A stretch of DNA of 64,000 bases, taken from the NCBI RefSeq assembly GCF_040939455.1, contig NC_134106.1:88915001-88979000 (forward strand), in the 5' to 3' direction. Shown here one piece after another: positions 33,651 through 42,600 of this stretch. The DNA comes from Microcebus murinus. Its lineage: Eukaryota; Chordata; Mammalia; Primates; Cheirogaleidae. The stretch's first letter is position 1; every line of letters starts with the position of its first letter. The notes under the pieces were generated by a model. The model saw only the letters and a program-made list of their open reading frames with translations. It was not told the origin of the DNA and did not search any database. A program made the position numbers and the translations under genes.

Positions 33651-34279
33651 CTTGACAAATTCCATTTCTTCTAGAAGATTGTAATACACTATTTGATACT
33701 CCTCAACTTATGCCTAATGCAACTGGCACTCAACTTTGCATGTAGTAGGTGTGAATTTTTTTTTATATATAAATTAAGTAATGCATATTGTGGAAGGTAA
33801 AACTGGAAACACAGGTGAAGAGGAGCAAGACACCTGCTCTTTTTTAAGATCAAAATATTCCAGAAAAAAGAAGGATAAACAAACCACTCAGTAACTCTTA
33901 ACTGCTTCTATATTTATCATTGCAAAAAATGTATGCACATCTAACATAAAATATGCTTGTCAGCAAATCTATCACATTTTCAACTTTTTCATAGAGCAGC
34001 TGATGTATAAAGCAGTTGGTCATGTGCCAGAAAGATACTTAAATGACTGACTTTTGGCAAAGGCCACAAAAATAATCACATGAACCCTGTTGTCTTCCAA
34101 AGATCAAGTCTGCTTTATGCCACAGCTTGGATAGAAAATTAAATATATAGTCAGAAATTTGATATTCTCTAGGAAGTCTAAATTTAGGTGGAAAATATCC
34201 TGGGGTGAAGATACAGAAATCCACATTTCAACTCATTATGTTACTTTCCAAAAGGCTCTTCATTTTGTGTTTCTTTTTG
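33651..34279. other. Unassigned AT-rich sequence
   Basis: No supported repeat or gene. Several short frames on both strands overlap here and are chance. Confidence 0.4.
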
Positions 34280-34412
34280 CATGGTGGTTAAAAGCACATT
34301 TGGGGAGTCAAAGGCCTAAATGCCATTTTACTATCTATGTGACCTTGGCCAAGTTAATTGCCTTCTCTAAGCCTCGAGTTCATAATGTGTAAAATTGACA
34401 AAATAGTAATTG
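34280..34412 (+). mobile_element. MIR SINE (forward)
   Basis: Contains 'gcatggtggttaaaagcacatttggggagtcaaagg', 'tatctatgtgaccttggccaagttaattgcc' and 'tctctaagcctcgagttcataatgtgtaaaat'. This is the MIR 5' two-thirds in order. It directly abuts a reverse MIR. Confidence 0.8.
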
Positions 34413-34695
34413 TAATGATCATAGCTAACATTTGTTTAGTGCATACTCTCTTCCAGATGTCATCTTAATACTTTACATGTGTTAACTCCTTTAAAGTTAC
34501 AATGATCATATGAGGCTGTACTGAAATTATAATATAACCAGTTTCACATATAATAATAAAACATGGGTACCGAAGCAAGAGGGGTTATGTCACTTGCTCA
34601 AGGCATCACACATAGTAAGAGGCAGAGTCAAGATTCAAATCCATGTGTTATAGTTTGAAATCCTGAGATTTTTCTCTGCTGTGCTATATCCCTAA
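34413..34695 (-). mobile_element. MIR SINE, near full length (reverse)
   Basis: Contains 'atagctaacatttgtttagtgcatac', 'cttaatactttacatgtgttaactcc', 'catatgaggctgtactgaaattataat', 'caagaggggttatgtcacttgctcaagg', 'catagtaagaggcagagtcaagattcaaatcc' and a decayed terminus. Together with the preceding forward MIR it forms a head-to-head pair sharing the 'aatgatcatagctaac' junction. Confidence 0.8.
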
Positions 34696-34730
34696 CTCCT
34701 GCCTTTGGCCAATATGGTGCACTGCTATGG

Positions 34731-36016
34731 AAAGGTGCATATGGTGCTAGCTAGCTGACGTTTCTTAGACTTGAGTAATATTCCATTGTGAACATATACC
34801 AAATTTTAATCATCCATTCATGAATTGACGGGCACTTGGGTTGTTTCCATGATCTTGCAATAGTGAATTGTGCTGCTATAAACATTCGGGTGCAGATGTC
34901 TTTATTATAGAATGTCTTATGCTCTTTTGGGTAGATACCCAACAATGCTATTGCTTTATCGAATGGTATTTCTATTTTTAGCTATTTGAGGCATCTTCAA
35001 TTTTTTTTCCACAAAGGTTGCACTAATTTGCAGTCCCACCAGCAGTGTAAGAGTGTTCCTGTCTCTCCACATCCTTGCCAGCATTTGTTGTTTTGGGATT
35101 TCTTGATACAGGCCATTCTCACTGGGCTTAGGTGGTATCTCATTGTGGTTTTGATCTGCATTTCTCTAATGATTAGAGATGTTGAGCATTTTTTATACAT
35201 TTGCAGGCCATTATTCTGTCTTCTTTGGAGAAGTTTCTGTTCATTTCCGTTGTTCATTTCTTGATGGAGTTGTTTGATTTTTTTTCTTGTTAATTCTTTT
35301 GAGTTCTAGATAGATTCTTTTTTTTTGTTGTTGTTTTTGTTTTTTTTTAATTTCAAACATGGATTGTATAGATAGATTCTTGTTATTAGACCTTTATCAG
35401 AAGTGTAGAGAGCAAATATTTTCTCCCATTCTGTGGGTTGTCTATTTCCTCTAATGATAGTTTCCTTGGCTGTGCAGAAGCTTTTTAATTTGATCAGATC
35501 CCATTTGCTTATTTTTGTTGCTGTGGTGATTGTCTTGGGGTTCTTCTACTATCCTGGATTTAGCTTGAGCCCATTATCCAAAGTGAGGCAACAAAAGATC
35601 AGGAAAATGGGCTTCACATGTACTCACCATCAAATTGGTGCTGACTGATTAAAACTATGGTGCTCAAAAGGTGGTAGTCTTCACCAGGTATTCGGGGGTA
35701 GGTGGGTTAGACCCACATCTTAGGGATGTGGTGAGCATTGTGGAGGGGAAGGGCATACCTCTCACCCTTCCTAGGGAGATGCAAAAATATAAAATGTAAT
35801 CAAATTGAAAAAAAAAATTTGTCAGGTGTCGGGCAGGTTGGAGGGGAGAGCAGGGGATGGGTATATACTTAGATAATGAGTATGATGCTCACCGACTGGA
35901 GAATGGACACACTTGAAGCTCTGACTTGGGGGGGGAGGGGAGGCAAGGGCAATATATGTAACCTTAATAACATTTACACCCCCATAATATGATGAAATTT
36001 TTTTAAAAAGGTGCAT
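34731..36016 (+). mobile_element. L1 LINE with 5' inversion (twin priming), 10-bp target duplication
   Basis: One insertion in two parts. Part 1 (34741 to about 35548) is L1 ORF2 in reverse orientation, from 'caccat' at the left edge back to the 'agcaaatgggatctgatcaaatt' region at the right. Part 2 (about 35549 to 36006) is forward and starts exactly where part 1 ends in L1 coordinates: compare 'gacaccatttatgatatcctgg' at 751-772 with the part 2 start 'ctactatcctggattta'. It continues through the 3' UTR to the A-rich end. The whole is bracketed by aaaggtgcat at 34731-34740 and 36007-36016. This is the classical twin-priming structure. The reverse part still has open frames of 64 and 86 codons on the minus strand that match ORF2p. 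A second, tiny insert sits at 35319-35368. Confidence 0.92.
35307..35380 (-). mobile_element. 50-bp retro-insert with poly(A)-like tail and 12-bp target duplication
   Basis: Inside the inverted L1 part, the 12-mer tagatagattct occurs at 35307-35318 and 35369-35380. Between them is a 50-bp segment absent from the other L1 copies. On the minus strand it has about 20 bases of body ('atacaatccatgtttgaaatt') followed by an A-rich tail with C interruptions. The body resembles the extreme 3' end of the local L1 family ('ataatatgatgaaattttt' type), so it is probably an extremely 5'-truncated L1 insertion. Confidence 0.75.
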
Positions 36017-36174
36017 GGTATGCAATTCTTATAAGAATTCAATGAGATGGTGCATGCAAAATAACCATTCCTAATATAAAATGAACATTTATAAGTTTTT
36101 AAAACATAAAGAACAAGAGTGAATGACATCTATGCAAACATACAATAAAAACTTGATATTTTTAAACAAATATG
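36017..36174. other. Unassigned sequence
   Basis: A short AT-rich gap between the twin-primed L1 and L2. Nothing is supported. Confidence 0.4.
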
Positions 36175-37020
36175 CATTGAACTCCTAATATATGACAAGC
36201 ATTGTTTGAGTGCTCTGATACATCACTAGACAAGACATGTAAAGATGGCTAACATTCTAAGTGGGGAGGAAGGGCTTATACAATGAATAATCATTATAAT
36301 TAATAAGTAAATTATATTACATATTAGAATGAAATAAGGGCCATAGGAAAAACAAAGAAAGAAGAGTAGGTGAGAAGAATACTGAGTGCCAGGTTGGGTG
36401 GTGATGATAGTTTAAAATTACTAATAGGGCAGCCAAAGTTGGGATCATTGAGTGGGTATGATTCGAGCAAAGACTTGAAGGAGGTAAGAGAATTGGGCAT
36501 TTAAATACCTGTGGGAAGAGTGTTCTGGGCAGATGGATCAACCAGGACCAAGGACCTAAGCAGTAGTGTTGGAAAAAGAAATATAGTCAAGGTATCAGAA
36601 GTGGAGTGAGCAAAGGAGAATCACAGATGGTGAAGTTGGCAGGTAACAGGGCATCAGTCATACAGTTCAAGTACTCTGGCTATTATTCTTCATAAAATGA
36701 GAAGCTATTGCAAAATTTTGAACAAAGAAATGGCACAATCTGATCTAATGCTCAAGCACTCTGGCTGCTGTGTTGAGAATAGACAACAGGGAACAAAAGT
36801 GAAAGCAGGAGGCCAATTAGAACAGTTTGCCACAATCCACCAGGATGATGGCAGTTCAGGCCAAGGACCAGTGGTGGAAGAGGTGAACAATGGCAGGAGC
36901 CTGGATGTGTTTTGAATATGTTTGGATTGCCAGCAGGAATCCCCAAAGAATTGAATGTGGGAGAAAGAGAAGTCAATGGTGGCAAAAAGTTTTGGTTCTG
37001 AGCATCTGGAAGTAAGGAGT
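36175..37020 (-). mobile_element. L2 LINE, about 850 bp (reverse)
   Basis: The longest reverse L2 here. It carries 'gaactcctaatatatgacaagcattgtttgagtgctctg', 'aagtggggaggaagggc', 'cctgtgggaagagtgttctgggcag', 'accaaggacctaagcag', 'ataaaatgagaagctattgc', 'aatggcacaatctgatctaatg', 'actctggctgctgtgttgagaatagac', 'gaaagcaggaggccaattagaacag' and 'ggaagaggtgaacaatggc'. The minus-strand 119-codon frame at 36752-37111 is the partly open L2 ORF2 relic; it has no catalytic motif. Confidence 0.85.
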
Positions 37021-37257
37021 TGCCATTACCTGAGATGGGCATGTTAATGGGTACAGCAGATTGCGGGGAATCTTGGTCTTTTACCTTCCACATTAATCTG
37101 TCATAGTTCATAATAATAATAATAAAACCACCAGTGAAACCAAAATAATAAAGACATTCCCTAAATGCATATTATGTTCCTTTTTTTCTTTTTCCTTTTC
37201 TTTCTTTTTTTGTTTTGTTTTGTTTTATTTGCTAAACATTTTTACTTGAATGACTTA
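37021..37257. other. Unassigned AT-rich spacer with (AAT)n and T-rich runs
   Basis: Contains an AATAAT run at 37109-37125 and a T/TTTTG-rich tract at 37178-37230. No gene. Confidence 0.55.
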
Positions 37258-37821
37258 TGATGGTTGCTAGTAGGTTTCAACTTGCCTGGATTGAGGGAGC
37301 CTGGCTGGCTAGCGAAGCATTGCTTCTGGGCATGCCTGTGAGGGTGTTTCCAGAGGAGACTGAAATGTGAGTCAGGGGGCCGAGAGAGGCAGACTGGTCT
37401 TCACTGTGGGCTGGCACTATGTGATCTACCACTAGCATGGCTAGAGCAAAGCAGGCGGAAGAAGGGGGACATTCAGTTTGCTTAGTTTCCTTTTTGCATA
37501 CTGCTGCTCTCTCTCTCTCTCTCTTCTGGAGCTGTATGCCTTTTCCCCCTCTTGTTCTTGGACATCAGACTCCAGGCTCTTTGGCCTTTAGACTCTGGGA
37601 CTTGCACCAGAGGCCTCCTGGGGGCTCTCAGTTCTTCAGCTTCAGAACGGGAGTTGCACTGTTGGCTTCTCTGGTTTTGAGGCTTTTGGAGTTGGACTGA
37701 GCTATGCTACAAGCTTCCTGGGGAGTCACACTAAAGGCTTCTCTCATTATCCACTTTGCAAAAGGCTTATCATGGGACTTGCCTTTGTAATCCTGTGAGC
37801 CAACTCTCCCTAATAAATTCC

Positions 37822-37888
<67 letters not shown>

Positions 37889-37934
37889 CCTATTGGTTCT
37901 GTCGCTGTCCCTCTGGAGAATCCTGACAAATACA
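37258..37934 (+). mobile_element. MLT2-type ERVL LTR (forward)
   Basis: Runs from TGATGGTTGCTAG to a CA end at 'gacaaataca'. Landmarks: 'ttcaacttgcctggattgaggg', 'gggcatgcctgtgagggtgtttccagaggagactg', 'agcaaagcaggcggaagaaggg', 'cttggacatcagactccagg', 'tagactctgggacttgcaccagaggcctcctgg', 'tgtgagccaactctccctaataaattccc' and 'tattggttctgtcgctgtccctctggagaatcctgac'. It carries an internal (CT)n/(CA)n microsatellite. The 87-codon frame at 37437-37700 is a chance frame inside the LTR. No flanking duplication is visible. Confidence 0.8.
37825..37888. repeat. Compound (CT)n(CA)n microsatellite
   Basis: About twenty CT units followed by about eleven CA units, located at the usual variable site of the MLT2 LTR just upstream of its terminal 'tattggttctgt' block. 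Confidence 0.95.
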
Positions 37935-37949
37935 GACCTTATTCAATAC

Positions 37950-38085
37950 CAATAATAAATCACATAGTTTTATTATTTCCATGTTTACAGATAAGGAAAC
38001 TAAGTGCAGAAAGGTAAAGCAACTTGCCCACGGTGACACAGAACATTTTATAGCAAAGCCAGAATATAACGCGAACATTTCAATT
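37950..38085 (-). mobile_element. MIR SINE fragment (reverse)
   Basis: Contains 'ttttattatttccatgtttacagataaggaaactaagtgcagaaagg' and 'caacttgcccacggtgacacagaac', followed by 'agccagaatataacgcgaac'. The MIR core is well preserved. Confidence 0.8.
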
Positions 38086-38395
38086 GCAAAGTCTGAAATA
38101 TTAATGACTAGGACAAATAAACATGCCTAAATAATTCTCTTACATGTTTCCAAATTCCTTCTGCTATTGTTTGGGTTCATGCTTCTTCATAATTCTCTAA
38201 CACATATAATGTCACAGCTTCATATCCAATATCCCATCTTCTAACTCTGCCAGTCAGCACTTAACCAGAAAAGAGATCTTTATAAAAATTTCCAAAGTAA
38301 TCACATCATTTCCTTGCTTAATTCTTCAATTCTTTCACATTATCTATAAAATAGAATAAAACCACCTTACCAATTTACACAGACCCTGTAGCTGA
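38086..38395 (+). mobile_element. Possible L2 LINE fragment at 38245-38395
   Basis: Text such as 'gagatctttataaaaatttccaaagtaatcacatcatttccttgcttaattcttcaattc' is equivalent to the L2 'gtgatctttttaaaatgcaaatctgatcatgtcactcccctgcttaaaaccctcc', followed by 'aaatagaataaaaccacctta'. The first 150 bases of the interval are unassigned. Confidence 0.6.
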
Positions 38396-39765
38396 CACAG
38401 TTGGGTGTTCATATAATAGCCTGTCCCTCCCAACCTTGCTAACAGCACCTCTAATATAGCAATGTGCCCAAGCCCAGGGAACTAAGCTCAAATGGCACCT
38501 GCATTAGTATTTACCCCTGACTAATCTAAGGATGAGCATATAATCCTTCTCTCTCTAGTGAACTAAGAGTATTATTGCCAGATAAAATACATAGTGCTCA
38601 GTTAAAGCCTAATTGCAGATAAATAACAAATTTCTTTTTGAGTATAAGTATGCCCTGAACATTATATTAAATGGTATTATTATTTACCTGAAATTCAAAT
38701 TAAATTGAACATCATGTATTTTCATTTTCTAAATTGGGCAGCCCTAAAAAAAACACAATGAAAAATCTACTGGGCACTTCTGGAAATACTTTGTCTCCCC
38801 TACAGAAATGGAGAGCTTAAAAGGAAGGGGCTTTTTCTCCCACTCTCTCCCTCCATATATAGGACATTGTTCTCTGACACTCGAATGATACTTGTTGCTA
38901 TGGTAGTCACTTTGCAACAATTAGGGAAAAGCCAAGAGAATGTTGGAAATTCAAATCCAGCACTCTAATATCTTTGAGATATTGAATCAAATCCAGGACT
39001 ATTTACTCCCAGACACTGATTAAAAGCCTGTATTTCTTAAGTGGCTTAGGTTATTATTTGCCACTAATGGCATCTTAAATGTTACAGACAGTTTATGATC
39101 TAGTTTCTATTTATCTCTTAGTCTCACTTTCACCATCACCAGCTATGGGGACATATCTTCCACTCTTTTCAAATGATTTCTAATCCCTGAAACTATAATG
39201 TTCTATCACCAAGACTTTTACAAGGGTGCTATTTGCCCAAGGTCACACTCTCTCTGGGGTGGCCAGCATTCAATGACCAAGTGAAACAGGGGTGTAAAGA
39301 CCTGGGCCTCTTAACTCCAACCTGGTACAGCTCTGAAGTGTTGTCCCATCTGCAAAACTCCTCACAGAGCTGGCTGAGGCATTATTGAGACTGCATCATA
39401 TCTTGACTTCTCGTTCCTTAACTCTGCTTCTTTTTTTTACCTTCTACAGGTGTTGACTTCAAGAGGACTCTCTTAAAACCTTCCTGCATGCAAATCTCCA
39501 TCTCAGAATCAGCTTCCTGGAGAACTCCACCTACGACAGGTTATAAGAAAACTAAATGAAACATTTTGAGTAAAAGTCTGTGATCCTCCAACAATTTTTA
39601 AGCAAAAGTATATTTTTAAATGTGTAATATTTGCTTAATTATTGAAAAGAAATTTTCCTTTCAATAGCTTTTTATAGTATACTTTTTTTCTAGGGTTTGA
39701 TCCTGGTTTCTTTTTCTGTAGTAGAAATTATTATTATTATATTGCCTAGATTTATCCTTTATATT
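38396..39765. other. Unassigned sequence
   Basis: 1.4 kb without a supported gene or named repeat. Blocks such as 38440-38560 (mixed C/T-rich) may be remnants of old DNA transposons or LTRs, but I could not place them. Confidence 0.4.
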
Positions 39766-40015
39766 TTTAATTCTTTAATTTTATGAAAACATAAAAGTTA
39801 TACATGTTTATGAGTTGTATATAATATTCTGATACAAGCATATGATGTGTAATGACCAAATCAGTGTAATTGGAATATCTAACCCCTCAAGCATTTATCT
39901 TTCCTTTGTATTAGAAATATTCCAATTGCATTCTTCTAGTTATTTTAAAATATACATTAAATTATTTTTAACCATAGTCACCCTATTGTGCTTCCAAACA
40001 CTAGTTCCCCTCATA
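39766..40015 (-). mobile_element. L1MA/L1PB-type 3' UTR fragment (reverse)
   Basis: The reverse L1 3' UTR: 'gttatacatgtttatgagttgtatataatattctgatacaagcatatgatgtgtaatgacc', 'atctaacccctcaagcatttatc', 'gttattttaaaatatacattaaattatttttaaccatagtcaccctattgtgc'. This order is characteristic of intermediate-age primate L1 3' UTRs. Only the 3' UTR is present. Confidence 0.75.
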
Positions 40016-41504
40016 GCAATTCATGAAGAACACCTTGCAACTTTTCCAATACCCTCTAACTTTGCAACAGTTAGGAAGACGGTATTTTTTTAAACTCTGA
40101 AACCACATTGCATTTTACAGAGCCTTGTACATAGCGGATGCTTGCTGAATAAATTGGTGACTGACTGTATTAATGAACTAATGAACAAATGAACATGGGA
40201 TTCTAACTCACAAAATATTTTTCACCATGAATGCTTTCTTGAAGTACAGAATTTTGTACAGACACTGAAATCAAAATACCAACACAATGACAGTGTAGAG
40301 GTTGCCTTGCTCCCAAGAAATCCTCAGCCATCGAACAATAGCACAATTTTAGAAAATGAATTGCAAAAAAGGGTGAATTGGTAACAATACTGAACTTATG
40401 AAAGCAAGACCATGTAATAAACAAGCTCTTAAGAAAGCAATTATGCCAAATCGCAAAAGGCCGTCTTGACATGCTACTTGAGAGTGCTATTTCATGTTGA
40501 CCTTTGCGTTGGAAGATGTGGCTGCCTGAAGCTGAGCATTTAGAGATTATGGATGCTAAGTGGAAAGGCCAGTGAGACAGTGAACAGTTCCTACTGGGCT
40601 TATCTGTGGATTTCCATTGCTAGGTGCTGTTACCTTAGATTATATTGAGATAGCTACTTGCACTGTGTGGCTTCCAAAAACCCTGGCATGCATCAGCCAC
40701 GTACTTCATGCCCACACGTCCTCTGCCGTGAAATTGATGTCATAGTTTGAAACCACTAAGTCAACCAGTCCTCTCCACTAATTAAAGTCTTAGGGTCCTC
40801 ATCATCTGCAGGATAAATTTGCAGCTTTTTTGTGTGGTATAGAGATGCATCATGATTTGACCCACTTTATTAGATTTATCACCTTCCACCTCAACTCCTC
40901 CCACATTAAGCTCCAGTGATACCAAATCTCCCATAAACCACCTATTTTTCCTACAGGGAGTTAAATTGGTCATTTTCCGTTTTATGCGGTGTCTTAGAGA
41001 TTGTAAACTACAATATCCTGCCCACCCCAATGCTATGACAAGTGTGTGATCTAAGCAAACCACAGGGTTTGATGTGAGGTGGGCACAGGAGGGCCAGGCA
41101 AAGTCATTCTTGAAAACGGGTGCACAGATGTTGAGAAATAGAGAATCTTTCTTCATTCCAACTTGTCAATCATTCCAATGTAGGTATAGAAGTACAAACC
41201 ATAATTTCCACCATGTGAAGTGATTATTCTTGAGAATAAAAGAAAAACACTGAGAGAAGAGCCAAGAAAAAGGGTGTGGAAGGGAAGGCTGAGAGAGAGA
41301 CACACACACAGACACAGAGAGAGGAGATTCCTGGCAATATTGCATAAGGCCCTGGATTTCATCATACCTGAAGTAGATTTAGATGTTCTTTAATGTAATT
41401 CAGTAGAGAACCTTGTGAGATTAATCTGCTTAATCATGTTTCTATCACTAGAGACTGAATGAGGCCTAATATATTCTATATATTTATTATCTCAGAGAAA
41501 TTGT
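40016..41504. other. Unassigned sequence with minor low-complexity
   Basis: A possible L2/MIR terminus occurs at 40112-40165 ('agagccttgtacatagcggatgcttgctgaataaattgg'). An 89-codon minus-strand frame at 40203-40472 and a 124-codon one at 40782-41156 have no recognisable domains. A GA/CA-rich purine patch lies at 41282-41325. No gene is called. Confidence 0.4.
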
Positions 41505-41860
41505 ATAACCTACTTGCTTTGCTTGAAATGCTTTCTGGTCTTTGACTGTTTGGTCAACTTCTATTCATTCTTTAAAAACCAAATGAAATATCAACATGTC
41601 TGAGAAAAACCTCTTCTTTCTCTTCTTATACTTTATGCAAGTTGGGAATTTATCATTCCTTTCTTAGGGCTACCTCTGTCTTACAGTCACTGTTCTACTG
41701 GCTACATTAGTTGGTGATATATTTGCTTGTGGGTTAGTTTATCCCTCTTCTTTGGAAGAGCTCTGCTAGTAAGGATTGTAACATTCTTCCTTCCTATCCT
41801 TTTTATTCCTACAGTAGGGCTGAAAGTATTCATTAAAGACTTATACTGATTTGAAATTTG
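41505..41860 (+). mobile_element. L2 LINE 3' fragment
   Basis: Order: 'gcttgaaatgctttctggtc', 'ttctattcattctttaaaaaccaaatgaaatatcaacatgtctgagaaaaacctc', 'cttagggctacctctgtcttacag', 'gtttatccctcttctttgg', 'gtagggctgaaagtattcattaaag'. This follows the L2 3' end order (compare 'aactcctattcatccttcaaaacccagctcaaatgtcacctcc'). Confidence 0.65.
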
Positions 41861-41884
41861 GTGTCTATGAAACTGTGCATCCGT

Positions 41885-42125
41885 TTATATTTTACCTAAC
41901 ATGTGCAAGGCTACTTGCTAAGCATTATATGTACATCATGAAAACATTTTTTGAGGGTATGAGTACTACTACTTTATCCATTTAAAAAACAACAATACTG
42001 ATGTCTAGAGGGGTTAAACAATTTATCTAAAGTCACAGATAGAAGGTGACAGAATCAGGATTCAAACTCAAAGTGTCTGATGCCAGATCCTGGCTTTTAA
42101 TAGTTACACTATTATGTATTTTGTA
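41885..42125 (-). mobile_element. MIR SINE, near full length (reverse)
   Basis: Contains 'tacctaacatgtgcaaggctacttgctaagcattatatgtacatcatg', 'gatgtctagaggggttaaacaatttatctaaagtcacag', 'aaggtgacagaatcaggattcaaactcaaagtgtctgatgccag' and a decayed end. A clear MIR order. Confidence 0.8.
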
Positions 42126-42254
42126 TGAACAGGATTCCTCAAGATTTTGCAAGAGCAATAAGCACATAGGCAAACAAATTCAATAGCACTAAGTGACACA
42201 TGCTTTGTTGGCCTAGGAGACAGAGAGAGTTCTCTGTCAGGGTTTGTGGGAGAA
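42126..42254. other. Unassigned spacer
   Basis: A short interval between MIR and the MLT1-like LTR. No feature is supported. Confidence 0.35.
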
Positions 42255-42600
42255 TATTCATTTTCTATCACATTTTAATAGATTATCACAAAAGTTGCTG
42301 CTTAAATCAAGACCATTTATTGTTTTACAGGTCAGAGGTGTATACAGATTTTAAGTGGGTTCTCTGCTCAGACTCTTACTCTCAAGGTATTATCTGGGCT
42401 GCATTCTATCTGGAGTCTCTAGAGAAGATCTTACCTGCTTGCAATTCATTCAGTTGTTTGAAGAATCCAGTTCCTCATAGCTACAGAACTGAAGTTCAAG
42501 TCTTTTTGCTAACTTTTGGCTGAGGGTCACTATTCACTCCAAGAGGTCATTCATATTCCCCTACCACACAAATCCTTCTTACATTTCAAATATCTTTTTA
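42255..42600 (-). mobile_element. MLT1-type MaLR LTR (reverse), decayed
   Basis: A reverse MLT1-like order: 'attttctatcacattttaatagattatcacaaaagttgctgcttaaatcaagaccatttattg', 'gggttctctgctcagactcttactctcaaggtattatctgggctgcattctatctggag', and 'gttcctcatagctacagaactgaag'. This corresponds to an older MLT1 subfamily (H-L type). The 107-codon plus-strand frame crossing it is chance. Confidence 0.6.

Noticed and set aside
36752..37111. 119-codon minus-strand open frame
   Set aside because: It is a partly open L2 ORF2 relic in the reverse L2 copy and lacks catalytic motifs.
40782..41156. 124-codon minus-strand open frame
   Set aside because: No recognisable motif and no sign of coding periodicity; treated as chance.
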